64,000 nt of DNA from the NCBI GenBank assembly GCA_012845835.1, contig JABAKD010000013.1, positions 2,398,415-2,462,414 of the forward strand, in the 5' to 3' direction. Shown here piece by piece: positions 31,853 through 42,428 of this stretch. This stretch comes from Undaria pinnatifida (lineage: Eukaryota > Sar > Phaeophyceae > Laminariales > Alariaceae). A program made the translations under genes and the position numbers. The notes beneath the pieces are model-generated. The model was not told the origin of the DNA and searched no databases. It saw only the letters and a program-made list of their open reading frames with translations. Position 1 is the first letter of the stretch. The number at the start of each line of letters is the position of its first letter.

Positions 31853-33866
31853 ATGGCTGGGAGGGAGGTGTACGAGGACATGTCATCGTCACAGGAACGA
31901 GAAGAAGGTTTCCAGGCGAAGATCAGAAAGCTGCAGAAGGAGCTGGAAGAGACGAAGTGCATGCGAAAAGAAGAGCTGGAGAGGAGGGAGGAAGCCAGGA
32001 GATCGAAGGGGAGCGTCGAGGACGTGCGGGAGATACGAAAGCCGGGGGACCAAACAGCAGCTCCGACAAGGAGGGTAAGGGCGAGAACCAACGTCTGGAA
32101 GAACTGGGAAGGGAGAGAGATGAGAGTAAGAGTAGAATGGCGGAAGAGAGGTGGAAGGCAATATTTGAGAGCGAGGTCGAAAAGGAGGTTGGTAGACGGA
32201 TGCGCGCGAGAGAAAAGAGTAAGGACATGACCGACGAAATGGATGAACCTGCGAGTAACCTACAACAGCAGGAGCGGCACAAAGAGCCGACGAGGCAAGA
32301 CCGGCACCACCAGCCGGAGGGACGGGGAAACATGGGCCACCCCTGCGAACAGAGGGGGGTTTCACATGACACGGAGGCCGGGGAGGTTAGGGGAAGAACG
32401 AGACAAATGTTACTATCAAAGAATGCCGCCGAACGACGAAGCCAAAGCCGAGAGGTCGGGAGATGGGAAGCAGGAGGCAGGGGCCCAAAATAGAACCCAC
32501 AGCGGAGGACGGCTACTGGAGGCAGATGGGACAGGAACACGGCGAAGGGTGGGAAGGAAGGGGTGGAGGTCCGATCACAGAACCTACAGCCGGGGGCGGC
32601 TATTGGGGAGTCAGGAGGGGAGGACCGGAACAGGGAGGGCGGATACAGGGGGGGCAAGGGAAACGCCAGCACAGGGATAGGGCAGCAGAAGAAGATTGGT
32701 GGTTTAGTGACGAAAAGGATAGAGGAGCATGGACGGGGCGAATGGCCGAAGACGGCTACTGGGAGACGACAAGAGGAAAGGCTAATGAGAAGCGAGGATG
32801 GGAGGACAAGGAGGTGGCACCGGGGTGGGAAAGACGGGAAAGGTTTGGGGGCGAAGGGTGGAAGTGGGAAGAAAGGGGAGCGGACAGGGGCACAGGGCCC
32901 AGCAGTTACTTCAGGGAGCCGGAACCATCATCATGGGCGCAGGTGATGGACATGGGGATGGTCATGTGGGAGGTAATCAGGGCAGACGGGGGAGTACCGC
33001 CATGGGGTTCGGTGAAGGAACGGGCAATATCTTCGTTGTGTAGTGAGCGGTTCTTTATGAACCGGAAAGGAGAGGGGGACCTGATGCGTTTTTTCGACCT
33101 AGACATGACCATGTATTAGAGGACAGAGACGTCGGGGAAGCGCCGGAGTGAGGGGGGGACAGCCTTGCCAGACAGGGTGGAGGCTACGCTGGGTGTGATT
33201 CTGTACATGGCGAGGTTAGCGACGGACGTGCACACGAAGATGGGGCGGGAAGAGTTGAGAAGGGTGGAGAGTCAATGGGGGAAACCATTCCACAGCGTAA
33301 AGGAAGGGGTATATCATTTTTTCGTGACGAACAGGAGGATGGTAGAGTCGGAGTACTTCCAGGATGAGTTCGTGACGCGATTCAATATGGACCTAGCGGA
33401 GTTGGGGGAAAAGGTGCGGACGCAAGCGCTGAGGCTGAAGCGAAGGGGGAACACGTGGCCGACGGCAGAAGAGGCCGGGCCCCTACCAATCCCGGAGCTT
33501 AAAGCAACGCGGGCGTGGCTGGATGTGGCGCCGCTATACATGAGGGGGGGGGGTGAGTGGAGGGTTGGGGGAGGGAGAAAAGGGGAGGGGGGGGGGTACG
33601 AAGAGGGAAACCGGTGGAGGGAGGCGGGGCGGGGCAAGAGGGGTGTAGCAGGAGAACGCAAGGGTGAAGAAAGGAAGGAGGGGGGGGGGGGCAGGGAGTG
33701 TTACTTTTTTAAGAGCGGCAAGCCCTGTCCGTACATGGACTGCAAGTTCGAGCACAAGGTCGAGAAGGGTAAAAAAGATGAGCGAGAGGGGGGGGGAAGG
33801 GGCGAGAAGCGAGCAGCCCCGGGAGGGAAGGGGGCGGGGGAGAAGAAGGGTAAGAAGGACGAATGA
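31853..33866 (+). pseudogene. Gag-like protein of element A, frameshifted
   Basis: From ATG 31853 the product starts with a charged coiled-coil region (EKIRKLQKELEETK-type heptads, about residues 20-60). It changes frame at least twice through a very Arg/Gly/Glu-rich low-complexity stretch. The C-terminal part (33165-33866) has a folded region ending TRAWLDVAPLYMRGGG, then a CCCH zinc finger CYFFKSGKPCPYMDCKFEH (C-x8-C-x4-C-x3-H) and a lysine-rich tail. CCCH is unlike the CCHC knuckle of retroviral Gag. The homologous region of element B ends APIYLAG. The role is probably RNA packaging, by position and the finger. Confidence 0.6.
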
Positions 33867-34329
33867 AGGTACGGGCCCTGCCAGAGCGCAGGGCCAGCCA
33901 CGGAAAAACGAGGACCGGGGGGCGGATGCAAGCTCAGAGAGGGCCACCGGGCGGACCAGAAAGGCTGGGATACCAACATAGCGGGGGGGCCGACACCGGG
34001 GTCGGTCAGACCAATCAATTCAGGTGAAAACAATAAGGGGCTCGAAGGGGGGGATTAGGTAGTGGGGGGGAACCAGAGGGGAACAGGAACAGAAAGGGGA
34101 AAAATACGGAAAGGGAAGGGAAAGGCAGTAGGTTACGAAGGGGATAAAGGAACACGGGGGATAGGGCGAACGAGAGGAAGGGGGGAAGGAGGGTACGGGA
34201 AACGAACCAGACAGGAACAGGAAGGAGGAGCTAGTGGTATCGAGGCGGGAAGGTCGCGAATAAGAAGTACCGAACTGAGAAAAGGGGGGAGTGACGGCGG
34301 CCAGGCCACGGGCCCTAACAAATGAGGGG
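33867..34329. other. Gag to hairpin-array spacer
   Basis: Purine-rich sequence of element A with no recognised domain. In element B only about 150 bp separate the gag finger region from the RT region, so this spacer and the array that follows are extra. Confidence 0.5.
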
Positions 34330-35180
34330 TGCGAGGCAAAGGGGCCACGCAAAAGGTGTGTGGGGGGGTGTGCGGTAACGGGACCGTACACGACCCGGCC
34401 TGGGGGAAGCGCGGCAACGGAGCCGCGCAAATAAAGAGGGTGTGTGTGCAGCAACGGGGCTGCACACGACGATCAGGCCGGGAGGGGACGCGGCAACCCT
34501 GCCGCGCAGAGCGACGGCGGTAATGCCGCGGGCTCAAACAATCGGGGGGTGCGAGGCAAAGAGGCCGCGCAAAAAAGAGGGGAGGGGGTGTACGGCAACG
34601 AGACCGTACACGACCCGGCCGGGGGGAAGCGCGGCAACGGGGCCGAGCAAAGAAACGGGGGTGTGTGTGTGCAGCAACGGGGCAGCACACCACCAGGTCG
34701 TGAGGGAACATGGCATCGGGGCCGTGCAGAGTGACGGCGGCAGGCCGCGGGCTCAAACAAACGGGGCCTGCGCGACGAAGTGGTCGCGGAAAAAAGGGGG
34801 GGGGTGTACGGCAACGAGACCGTACACCACCCGGAGCGCGGCAACGGGGACGCGCAAAGAAAGGGGGGGGGAAGGGCGCGGGAACGGGGTCGCACACGTC
34901 TAGGCCGGGGGGAACGCGGCAACGGGGCCGCGAAAAGAAAGGGGGCGGGAGTGGGCGGCGATGGGGCCGTACACGACCAGGGGGGGGGGGAACGTGGCAA
35001 CGGGGCCGCTCGGGGAAAAAGGGGGGGGGGGGGGGCGGCAACGGGGCCGTACAAACCTAGGCGGGAGGGGAGCGCGGCGACGGGGCTGCGAAAAGGAAAA
35101 GGGGTGGAGCGGGCGACAAAGGGGGCCGTACACGCTCAGGAACGGGGAGCTTTCGGTAACGGGGCAGGAGGAGCGGGGAG
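34330..35180 (+). repeat. Array of ~20 hairpins with conserved loop
   Basis: Short inverted repeats share a loop AACGGG or close variants: GTGTGCAGC-AACGGG-GCTGCACAC, GCGCGGC-AACGGA-GCCGCGC, GTGTACGGC-AACGAG-ACCGTACAC. The stems differ, with matching changes on both arms, while the loop stays. They are spaced about 35-50 bp. Five form a ~222-bp higher-order unit starting near 34325, 34547 and 34768, after which the pattern decays. All frames stay largely open because the strand is G-rich. It is absent from element B. Confidence 0.8.
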
Positions 35181-35199
35181 AGAAGGAGCTACCCACGGG

Positions 35200-36660
35200 G
35201 AGGGAGAGACAGAGCGTAGCCACGGGGCGGCGCACGAGTTCAAGGGCGAGGAACGGGAGACGGTCCTAGGATGGAGGAGCGCAATGGGGCGCCTGGGGAA
35301 GACAGGGGGAGACGCAGTCGAAAGAGGTCGCCTGCCGAGAATCGTGGCTAGGTTGGGAGAAGAGATGCTACTAAGGAAAGGAGGGGACGTAGGGAAGGTG
35401 GTGTGGGCGTTAGGTGGGGAGCTGCTCGTGCCACATATTGACGTAGAGCGCGTGAAGAAATTCTTCGGGGAACGACACAAGGTCGACCAGTTTGGCCTGC
35501 TGGAACAGATAGCAAGGGTAGGCGTGCCGGTGGATGTGGGACCCGGAGGTGATCTCGAGCGGGAACTGGCATACGGAAACCATAGCAGCGCCAGAAAACA
35601 CGTGGCCGACGTGTGGGAGAATGCAGTGGGAGACGTCAAGAAAGGGAGAGCGATCCTGATGCCGGCGATAGTAGCGCGGCGCGTGCGAGGTTTGCGGATT
35701 AATCCCGTGGGGGTGGTGGAAGAAAAAGGTAAGAGAGGGATAGTCCATGATTGGACGTTCAGCAGCGAACCGGAGCAACCCGGGGAGGGGGGGGCGGCCG
35801 GATAACGAGACGACGTACTGGGATAAGATTCCAGAATGCCACCTGGCGGGCGTGATGGGCCAAATTATCAAGAGGGTGCTGGGGCTGCGGAACAAGTTCG
35901 AGACAGGTAAAAGGATCCTGATACAGAAAATTGACGTGAAGAGTGCCTTTTGACAGGTGGGAGTGGATCCAGCAGGGGCAGCAAACTTCGGGTACGTGCT
36001 GGGAGGGCATTTGTTTATCGACTTGCGGTTGCAGTTCGGATGGAGGGGGAGCCCAGGGTGGTGGGGTGTGATCGCCAGCGCAATCCAGCAGGCACAAAGG
36101 CAGACGACAAAGGCATCGGCGACGATCCTAGCTGCTGGCAAGGAGGCCACAGCGCATGTCCAAGTCGCGGGGCATACGGGAGTAGCGATGGAGCCGCTGC
36201 CGGGGGCCTGCATAGTCGCGGAGGTGGAAGGGGGAGGGGAGGAAGACCCAGCGTGGGTAGTTTTCTTCATGGATAATGCGGTTTCGGTGGAGGTGCAGTG
36301 GGAAGCAGGCGGGGAAAGGTGCTTAGTGCTGTCGCAGGCACTGGCGTCGAATCACCACCAAGCGATGAAGGAGAGGGAGGTTGGAGAGGAGCCTCTGCTG
36401 TCACATAAAAAGGTGACGGATTGGGCCCCCCGGCAAGAGGTACTAGGTTTTGACTTAGACACGGAGAGAATGACGATATCCTTGCCGGGAAGGAAGATCA
36501 AGGAGCTACGGGAGATGCTCCAGGAGTGGCCCGAGGAGAGGAGCAAGGCGACTGTACGGGAGGTCCTCGTGCTGGCAGGCAAACTGCACCACGTGGCGCA
36601 CGTGATTTGACCAGGGCGGTGTTTCGTGCGGCGGCTTCTGCAGCTGAGCAATCTGAATCT
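35200..36660 (+). pseudogene. Reverse transcriptase of element A, inactive
   Basis: The order is HIARVGVPVDV-type N-terminal region, NPVGVVEEKGKRGIVHDWTF, IDVKSAF, FGYVLGGHLFIDLRLQFGWR and GSPGWWGV. The catalytic box then reads FFMDNAVSV: the second Asp is AAT at 36275-36277, whereas element B has FMDD. LAGKLHHVAHVI follows. There is a frameshift in the G-run near 35790 and an in-frame TGA at 35951-35953, where B has an Arg codon (a CGA to TGA change is the simple route). Another frameshift follows at 36610-36700. The enzyme would be dead even if translated. Confidence 0.8.
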
Positions 36661-36779
36661 GATTGGGCAGGAGAAAAGGGGGGGGGGGGGGGGGGGGGGG
36701 CTGGGGAAAGGACAGGAAGAAGACAGGAGCAGGGAAGGTGTTATATCTGACGGAAGCGTTCATGGCGGACGTGTAGTGG

Positions 36780-37300
36780 TGGAGATGGTGCATGACGGAG
36801 GGCTTGGCCGGGCAGGGGGGAGAGTTGGCGGCACCGTTCTTCCGGTTCGTGAAACATCCTCATAAAAGGACCTGGTTTTCCGCCGCATCATTCGAGGCAG
36901 TAGGGGGGCTATGCCTGGAGACGGGGGTGTATTGGAGGTACAACCTGACCGAGGAAGAGAGAGCGAGGACAGTCAGGAGCAGGAGAAGGGAGCACGTGAA
37001 CAGGCTGTCCATCAATGTTCTGGAGCTGCTCGCTATGGTGATGACGGCCTTCGTGATGATTGTGATCAGAAAGGATGGGCCGGGGAGGGTGGGAGAGCCA
37101 GTACTGATGAGGGGCGATAGCTCGCCAGCGGTTCAGTGGATGAAGAGTTGCAAGGGGGGAAAAGGGGGAGTGAGATCGGGAGGGATTATGAGAATTTTGG
37201 GGGTGTTGGAGCAGATAGGGGAGTGATGCTTGCAGGCGATTCACGTGCGGGGGGTGGAGAACGGGTTAGCAGACGGGATAACGAGGTGGAAGGAAGACGA
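36780..37300 (+). pseudogene. RNase H of element A, active-site Asp lost
   Basis: HKRTWFSAASFEAVGG lines up with TWFSDASSAAIGG of element B, so the first catalytic Asp is Ala (GCC, 36882-36884). The later acidic positions remain (NVLELLAMVMTA; VLMRGDSSPAVQWMKSC). A TGA at 37224-37226 and a frame change precede the final VRGVEN.LADGITRWKE segment. Confidence 0.7.
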
Positions 37301-37329
37301 AATCCAATCGAGATTGACCAAATAATGCC

Positions 37330-38815
37330 CTGCCGTCCCGTGGCAGGCCCAGGAGCTTGGACCGGAAGGAAAGGGGATGTGTTCGGAGATTTTGCACGCG
37401 GCTACGGACTTGGGCGGGTTGCGAAGTCGACTAGAAAGACTTATGCGCAAGGTTGGAGAATGTGGGTGAGGTGGAGGATGATGAGGGGAAACGGGAACTG
37501 GTTAGGGAAGGAACTGGACGAGTGGGAGCTGGTGGAGGAGCTGACAGAGTTTATGGCCTACTGCTGCGCGAAAAGGAAGAATAAGGAGGCGACCGTGGCA
37601 GGGAAGTGGATGGCGGTTAACTTTTATCACGAGCAGTGGGGGGGGCTGTCTCTGCCGCTGCAGCACTTCAGGATTCAGGCAGTGAAGAAAGGAATCAGGA
37701 GGGCGCATGCGGAGGCGGGGAACCAGGCACGGGTAACGAGGCCGCTGACGTGGGAGATGATCAGAGTGATGGAGGAGAGTATCAGCGCGTGGGTGGTAGG
37801 GGGGAGGCTCGTGTGGATCGGGCTGGCACTGACGTATCAGCTGCTTCTGAGGGCCTCGGAACTATTCGCGGAGGAAGGAGGAAAGGTGCATGAGGTTTAC
37901 TGCTTGAGGCGGGGGGATGTGAATTTCTTCGAGAAAGGGGTGCAGCTGGGACCGGGAGGGAAGGAAGCCGCGGATACGGTGGAGATCCGTTTCAAGGGGG
38001 GGAAGGGAGACCAGGGGAGAAAAGGCGCGGTAGCCGTGAGAACAAAAGGTTCTGGGGGGGGTCGGAAGGGGGGTGGAAGGGAACGTAGTGGACCTGATGG
38101 CGGAGCTAGTAGGTTACTACGGGGAGACGGTTCCGGGGGGGGGAAAACGCCTCGCTGATGACATACAGGAGCGGGGGAAGATGGAAGGTATGGACGAAAG
38201 GGCAAGCGACGTTTTGCTTAAGGAGGGGGCTGGAGATAATGGGGAGGAAATGGAAGAAGCAAGGACTGATTCTACGATAGCCCCCCCCCAACCAGCGATT
38301 TTCTTTAACGAACGTTTCATGGCTGCTCGACATAAGGAAGGATTCAACTTAAAACAAAGTATCCACATATTTTCTTGTGCGCAAAGGCCTATCGATCGAT
38401 GTCGTCAGGGTGTCTAGCGACGCCGGATTTCAGGAGATACGACCGGGAGCAGGTTTTGAAACCGGCGATATCGTCAAAGAAAAGTTGGGGGGACTACCGT
38501 AGAACGACTTCAAGGGAAGGGGGCAGTGGGAGAGCTGGTTCCAGAGGAATTCGCGCTGCACTCCGGAAGAATAGGGGGAGCGACAAGGCTGGCGGAGATG
38601 GGAGCACAGCCGTGCGTGGGTGATCCAGAGAGAAAGAAGGTGGGCGTCGCAGGCATTGATGGGGTACGTGAGATCGAATATGGAAGACCCCCTTTGGGTG
38701 TCAAGGATATTGGTAGGGAGATCAGGAGCGCTGGGCAGACAGCCGGGGCAAGGGACGAGATGGGAGGGGAGGGGGAGGGGGGGCGGGGCGGTGGCGAGGG
38801 TAGAATAGGGTAGGC
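37330..38815 (+). pseudogene. Tyrosine recombinase of element A, interrupted
   Basis: The N-terminal core-binding region is RVAKSTRKTYAQGWRMWVRW, and the catalytic domain has LTYQLLLRASELF with the first Arg intact (AGG 37850-37852). HSGRIGG (His 38559, Arg 38568) and the presumed nucleophile Tyr in MGYVRSNMEDP (TAC 38665-38667) follow after frameshifts. Between GYYGET (about 38140) and PEEFALHSGR a foreign ORF segment (about 38255-38512) replaces part of the domain. In DIRS elements this enzyme integrates the circular DNA copy. Confidence 0.8.
38255..38512 (+). pseudogene. Inserted short ORF, family shared with 59343-59590
   Basis: FNERFMAARHKEGFN, then, in a frame one base away, KGLSIDVVRV, EIRPGAGFETGDIVKEKLGG and a TAG at 38510-38512. 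The minus-strand copy near 59.4 kb has FNQRFMAARYEEECI, KGLSYDDLGVA, KIRSGAGLNTGGFVKERLRG and a TAG at the same place. Conservation at protein level and of the stop suggests a real protein C-terminus of unknown function, dropped into the recombinase gene. Confidence 0.6.
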
Positions 38816-39050
38816 GCGGGCGTAGAACGCGGCTTCCGAATGGACCTCTGGTTGTTGAGGTTATCTGTCGGGTAGGGGGGCAGGTCAGCCGCGTACAATA
38901 CTGGGAGAGGGAGCGGGGGAAGGAGAGGGGGGCAAGGAAAACCGGACGAGGGTGAGCCGTCAGTTTCCGTCCCCCCCACCCTCCCCCGCGGGGCGGGGGG
39001 AACACCATGATGTTAATGAACACGCATATTTTCGTGAAGAGGAGACCAAA

Positions 39051-39351
39051 ATGTAAGAATGTCGGAACAGTCTGGAGTTTGGCGGAACGAAGTGGAAATA
39101 TGGGAGAACCTGGTAGAATAGCGGGGGGGGTGGTTCCAGGGGGAGGGATAGCAAAAATTGGAGGACCTCAGCAGCAACAACGTAGCACAGCAGCAGCACA
39201 CCAGCAGCGAGTATTAGACACAACACCCGGTAGAGGAAGAAGGGAGTAGCGCCCACGCAGCAGCGACAGCTGCAGCAGTAGCAGTAGGGAGAAGACGTCG
39301 GCAGGAGCGTAGGGGTAGAGAGGTGGCACGGGGAGACACCAACCGCAATCT
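39051..39351 (+). repeat. Right terminal direct repeat of element A
   Basis: Begins ATGTAAGAATGTCGGAACAG and ends ACACCAACCGCAATCT. Partner of 31546-31847. Confidence 0.85.
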
Positions 39352-39491
39352 CCCACCCTCCCACCCGATTGCTTCACGAGCAGGAGGGCTAAAGCGGGGG
39401 GATGGGGAGGGGGGCGAGAGGAGGGAAGAAAGGAAGGGCAGGGATTGATTCCTTCATCTTCCGGTGTGTGTGCCCATAGTCTACTCCTATA

Positions 39492-39989
39492 CAGTAGCGG
39501 CTACGGTTTAAGAGAGGTCCGTGCCAACCCAGTTTCCCTCTCTTAAATCCAGCTTTCTGTTATACTGTGTTGGCTACGGTATAAGAGAATATTCTCTTAA
39601 ATCATATCTCACTCTTGCGGGAGGTCGCACAGGTGTGGAAAATGCGGTGCATCTCGCTGGTCCCGAACGGGTCCACCACACCGCAAGTGCCATGGAGGTA
39701 CTGCCCGCAGACGCCTCTGCATTGGTGATTTGTGAACTTCGGTGGGCCTGGCGTGTTGTAGGGGACAGCTGTGCGGCGACTGCCCGCTGCGCAGGGCATG
39801 GTGTCTGCAGCTGTGTGTGTGATGCGTGTGATAGCTAGGTGGTGTTATTTCCAGCCGCTCGATTTAAGATAAAATCCTAGACATAAGACCAGTTCTCTCT
39901 TAAATCGATGTTGGTCGTGCCAGCCAGTTCACCTCTCTTAATCCCGTACTTTCTCTGAAACATTTTCTCTTAAACCGTAGCCGCTACTG
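39492..39989. mobile_element. Tc1/mariner-like miniature element, 498 bp
   Basis: Perfect 24-bp terminal inverted repeats: CAGTAGCGGCTACGGTTTAA plus GAGA at the left, and the exact reverse complement at 39966-39989. TA flanks both sides (39490-39491 and 39990-39991). CAGT ends with a TA duplication are the Tc1/mariner/pogo pattern. Diverged internal copies of GGCTACGGTATAAGAGA and CTCTCTTAAAT occur inside. No transposase. Confidence 0.8.
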
Positions 39990-40269
39990 TATACGACTTC
40001 GAAAGTGTATATATTTACGTAGGTCATACTACCATTAATACTGCTGTTGTTGTGTGTTATTGTGTGTTGTGTCCATATACAGCACAGTGCGCACAGTCGC
40101 ACAGTGCCTTGCTGCCTTTTCCATACCACCGCCCACCATGAACTACCCATCATATGTCAATTGGAAAACTTGCTTGGACTCTCCACTCGAAACTTGACAG
40201 CAAAAACAGAGCTAGCGAGCTAGCCAAACATGGCGGACTACCCAGTACCCCCGCACCCCGCACGACGCA

Positions 40270-40390
40270 ATACTCATTTCCCCGCCCCCTGTTGTACTTG
40301 AGAAGAGCGGTTGCCATCGCTGCAAGATCGCACAGATCGAAAGATAGACTGCGTCCCTTGCGCTCTCCGCTTTTTTGTGCTCGCGTGGCG
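40270..40390 (-). pseudogene. hAT transposase C-terminal remnant
   Basis: The minus-strand frame LSFDLCDLAAMATALLKYNR corresponds to the IIDRIAASALLKYNRA end of the transposase in the hAT element at 29352-30425. It supports the hAT assignment of the 31200-40741 element. Confidence 0.55.
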
Positions 40391-40741
40391 CGTGGGCGCG
40401 CGCGCGTGCGCGTGTGTGCGTGTTTAAGTGTTCTTATGTATAACTGTCCAATATCACGATAAACAGAGCCGACAATGGGTGTAATTAAGACTTGCGAATT
40501 GCATTATTACTGTGCGGCCATCCATTTGGCGCCTCCACCGCCGTGCTGCCAGACAACCAGACGCACATATACACCTGCAATGGGGGCGGGCATAACCACC
40601 TTTTATGCTAGATTTCCCTTGTTATGCTCTAATATAAGCTATTTGGCATGGTGGCTATGCTCGGTTGGACATAAGCTTTTCCATAAGCTCAACAAGCCAA
40701 AATGAGCTAAAATATATGCTAGCTTATTGGGTAAGGCCCTA

Positions 40742-41590
40742 AAGAACGGAAAATCTCGGGGGGTTCAATGTAGAATAGCGGGATGTTTGGTACGGGGTAT
40801 GATAGACAAAATGGTAGTTCCGAAAAATTTTAGACAAATACTGTCGAGAGGTCAGATACCAACAAGCAACTGCTGTAGAGCTATGTGAAGCGGGGAAACG
40901 TCGGTGCAGCGCGAATAGCCAAGAATAGGTAGCTAATGGGCGAGGCCCTCTACACGAGCTGAAGGGGACCGGAACGGAGGGAAAAGGGAGTCGTCAAGTT
41001 GTTTTTGTCCCGCCGACCCTCCCGCAAAATCCACGGCGGATGCGCAAACGGAGGGGAAGGGGACACAGTGGTCGATTAGGGATGGCATTATCCCAATCGC
41101 ACGGGTCGTTTGAAAGGAATCATTACATATTAATGACTTGGCTTTCGTGGTGCGTTTCCGATCACACGGGCAGTTTGAAACGGAACCGCCCAAAAGCACG
41201 TGTAGGTGGTGGCCAATTAGTGACGATGGCATAATCCCGAGCGCACGGGCCGTAAGAAATGGAAATCATTACATTCAATACACGTTTAGCAATCGTCATG
41301 TGTTCCCCATATCAACGGGATTTTAGAAACAGGACTATCCGAAACCACAGGCACATAGTGGTCGGTCAGTGGTGGCAAAATCCCAATCGCACGGGCCGTT
41401 AGAACGGGGTCACCACATACATCCATGATCGTTTGGCAGTGAGCTGGTCATTTGAAACGGAAAACACCCTCAAGGGCACCCGCAAGGAAGTGGTCGATTT
41501 GCGGTGATTTTTCTGGGCGCACGGGCCGTTAGAAACGGAATCACGGTAAATTTGATCGTTTGGCGATTGTGGGGGGTTCCCGATATGAGC
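40742..41590 (+). repeat. A1 terminal repeat of element B, 3' part, with tandem hairpin units
   Basis: Collinear with 46230-47110. From about 41070 it consists of ~130-bp units, each carrying CGCACGGGCCGTT(T/A)GAAACGG, in which CCGTTTGAAACGG is a near-perfect palindrome. The match to A2 ends abruptly at about 41595, inside a hairpin unit, and gag sequence follows. This indicates a deletion of the rest of A1 and the 5' half of gag. Confidence 0.75.
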
Positions 41591-41599
41591 GGGCCGTTG

Positions 41600-42428
41600 G
41601 ATAGCTTCCGCGCGGTAGCGCGAGGGGTGAGGACTTTTCACGCGCAAAATACACGGGTGTCCCTATCAGAACCATTTAAGGGAAAATTAGTCCAATGCTT
41701 CAACAAAGATCTTCAGGAGTGGACGGAGGAAGTATCCCGGCCGGCGCACATGCTGAAGCAGGAGGTCGGGACGTTCCCGGGTCCGAGCGACGTGTACCCT
41801 ATGCCATTACTGCTTTTCTTGCGAACCCATACGTGGGTTACAACGGCACCCATCTACCTGGCGGGCGTAGGGTACGCAGAGGGGCCAACGGCAAGGGGGG
41901 TATAGGAAGAGACGGGGGGGGGGGGGGCGAGGGTGCAAGCGAGACCGCGGCGGAAGGGTGGGGAGGGGGTGGGGGGGAACGAACAAGGAGCGGAGGGGTT
42001 TGGGGTGGGAGAGGGGGGGGAGGAGGAGGAGGAGGAGGCGGGGGGAGGAGGAGGATGGGGGCGTGGGTAGGGGGGAGGAGGAGCAGGAAAGGGGGAGGAG
42101 GGAGCAGGAGGGGGGAGAAGGGGCATACGACCGACCATGCCGCGACTACGAAGAATTCGGGGCATGCCTCCACGAGCCAAAGAAGGGGATGCCATGCAGA
42201 TACCGGCACGAAGGTGGTTACAAAAACTCGAACGGTGCGTTTCTGCCGAAGGAGGGGGGCGGGTCGGGAAAGCGGAAGAGGGGGGAAGAGGAGGAAAAGA
42301 GGGCGTCGAGGAGGAGGAAGGGGGAGGGGGGAGGGGGGGGAGGGGAGAGACGGACCGGCGAAGAATTGAGGGCACGGGCTAAGCGGCGCTGCGGGGCCAA
42401 CCAGGCGAGATACCGACACCAGTTCTAA
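41600..42428 (+). pseudogene. Truncated Gag-like region of element B
   Basis: FKGKLVQCFNKDLQEWTEEV to TTAPIYLAG aligns with FVTRFNMDLAELGEKV to DVAPLYMRG of element A. Then comes a Gly/Arg-rich stretch and, in another frame, CRDYEEFGACLHEPKKGMPC with RYRH (C-x8-C-x9-C-x3-H), the counterpart of A's CCCH finger. The N-terminal coiled-coil half seen in A is missing. Frames change at the G-runs near 41900 and 42030. Confidence 0.6.

Larger units (their letters stand above)
31546..39351 (+). mobile_element. DIRS-order retrotransposon A (inner element)
   Basis: Two direct repeats of about 301 bp (31546-31847 and 39051-39351, with few differences) enclose gag-like, RT, RNase H and tyrosine-recombinase regions in the same order as element B. 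A B1/B2 pair is less clear than in B: only a CACCCTCCC segment recurs on each side of the right repeat, so the true right end may extend toward 39470. The coding strand is extremely G-rich. It is inactive through frameshifts, stops and active-site changes. Confidence 0.8.
31200..40741 (-). mobile_element. hAT-like element inserted in A1 of element B
   Basis: Left end TAGGGCCTTGGTCTACCCAA; right end, inverted, TAGGGCCTTACCCAATAAGC. The left end carries a 5-nt insertion. The flanks are AAACACGG (31192-31199) and AAGAACGG (40742-40749), 6 of 8 identical. The uninterrupted A2 repeat at 46223-46236 shows the empty site with one copy (AGAAGAAGGAAATC). Element parts are 31200-31545 and 39352-40741. 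The rest is nested DIRS element A and a small TIR element. A transposase remnant lies at 40270-40390. Confidence 0.75.

Noticed and set aside
31923-32672. 249-codon minus-strand open frame
   Set aside because: Antisense of the gag-like coding region of element A, low complexity.
34133-35041. 302-codon minus-strand open frame, Pro/Arg-rich
   Set aside because: It is the antisense of the hairpin array in element A. All six frames are open because the strand is G-rich, and no protein feature is present.
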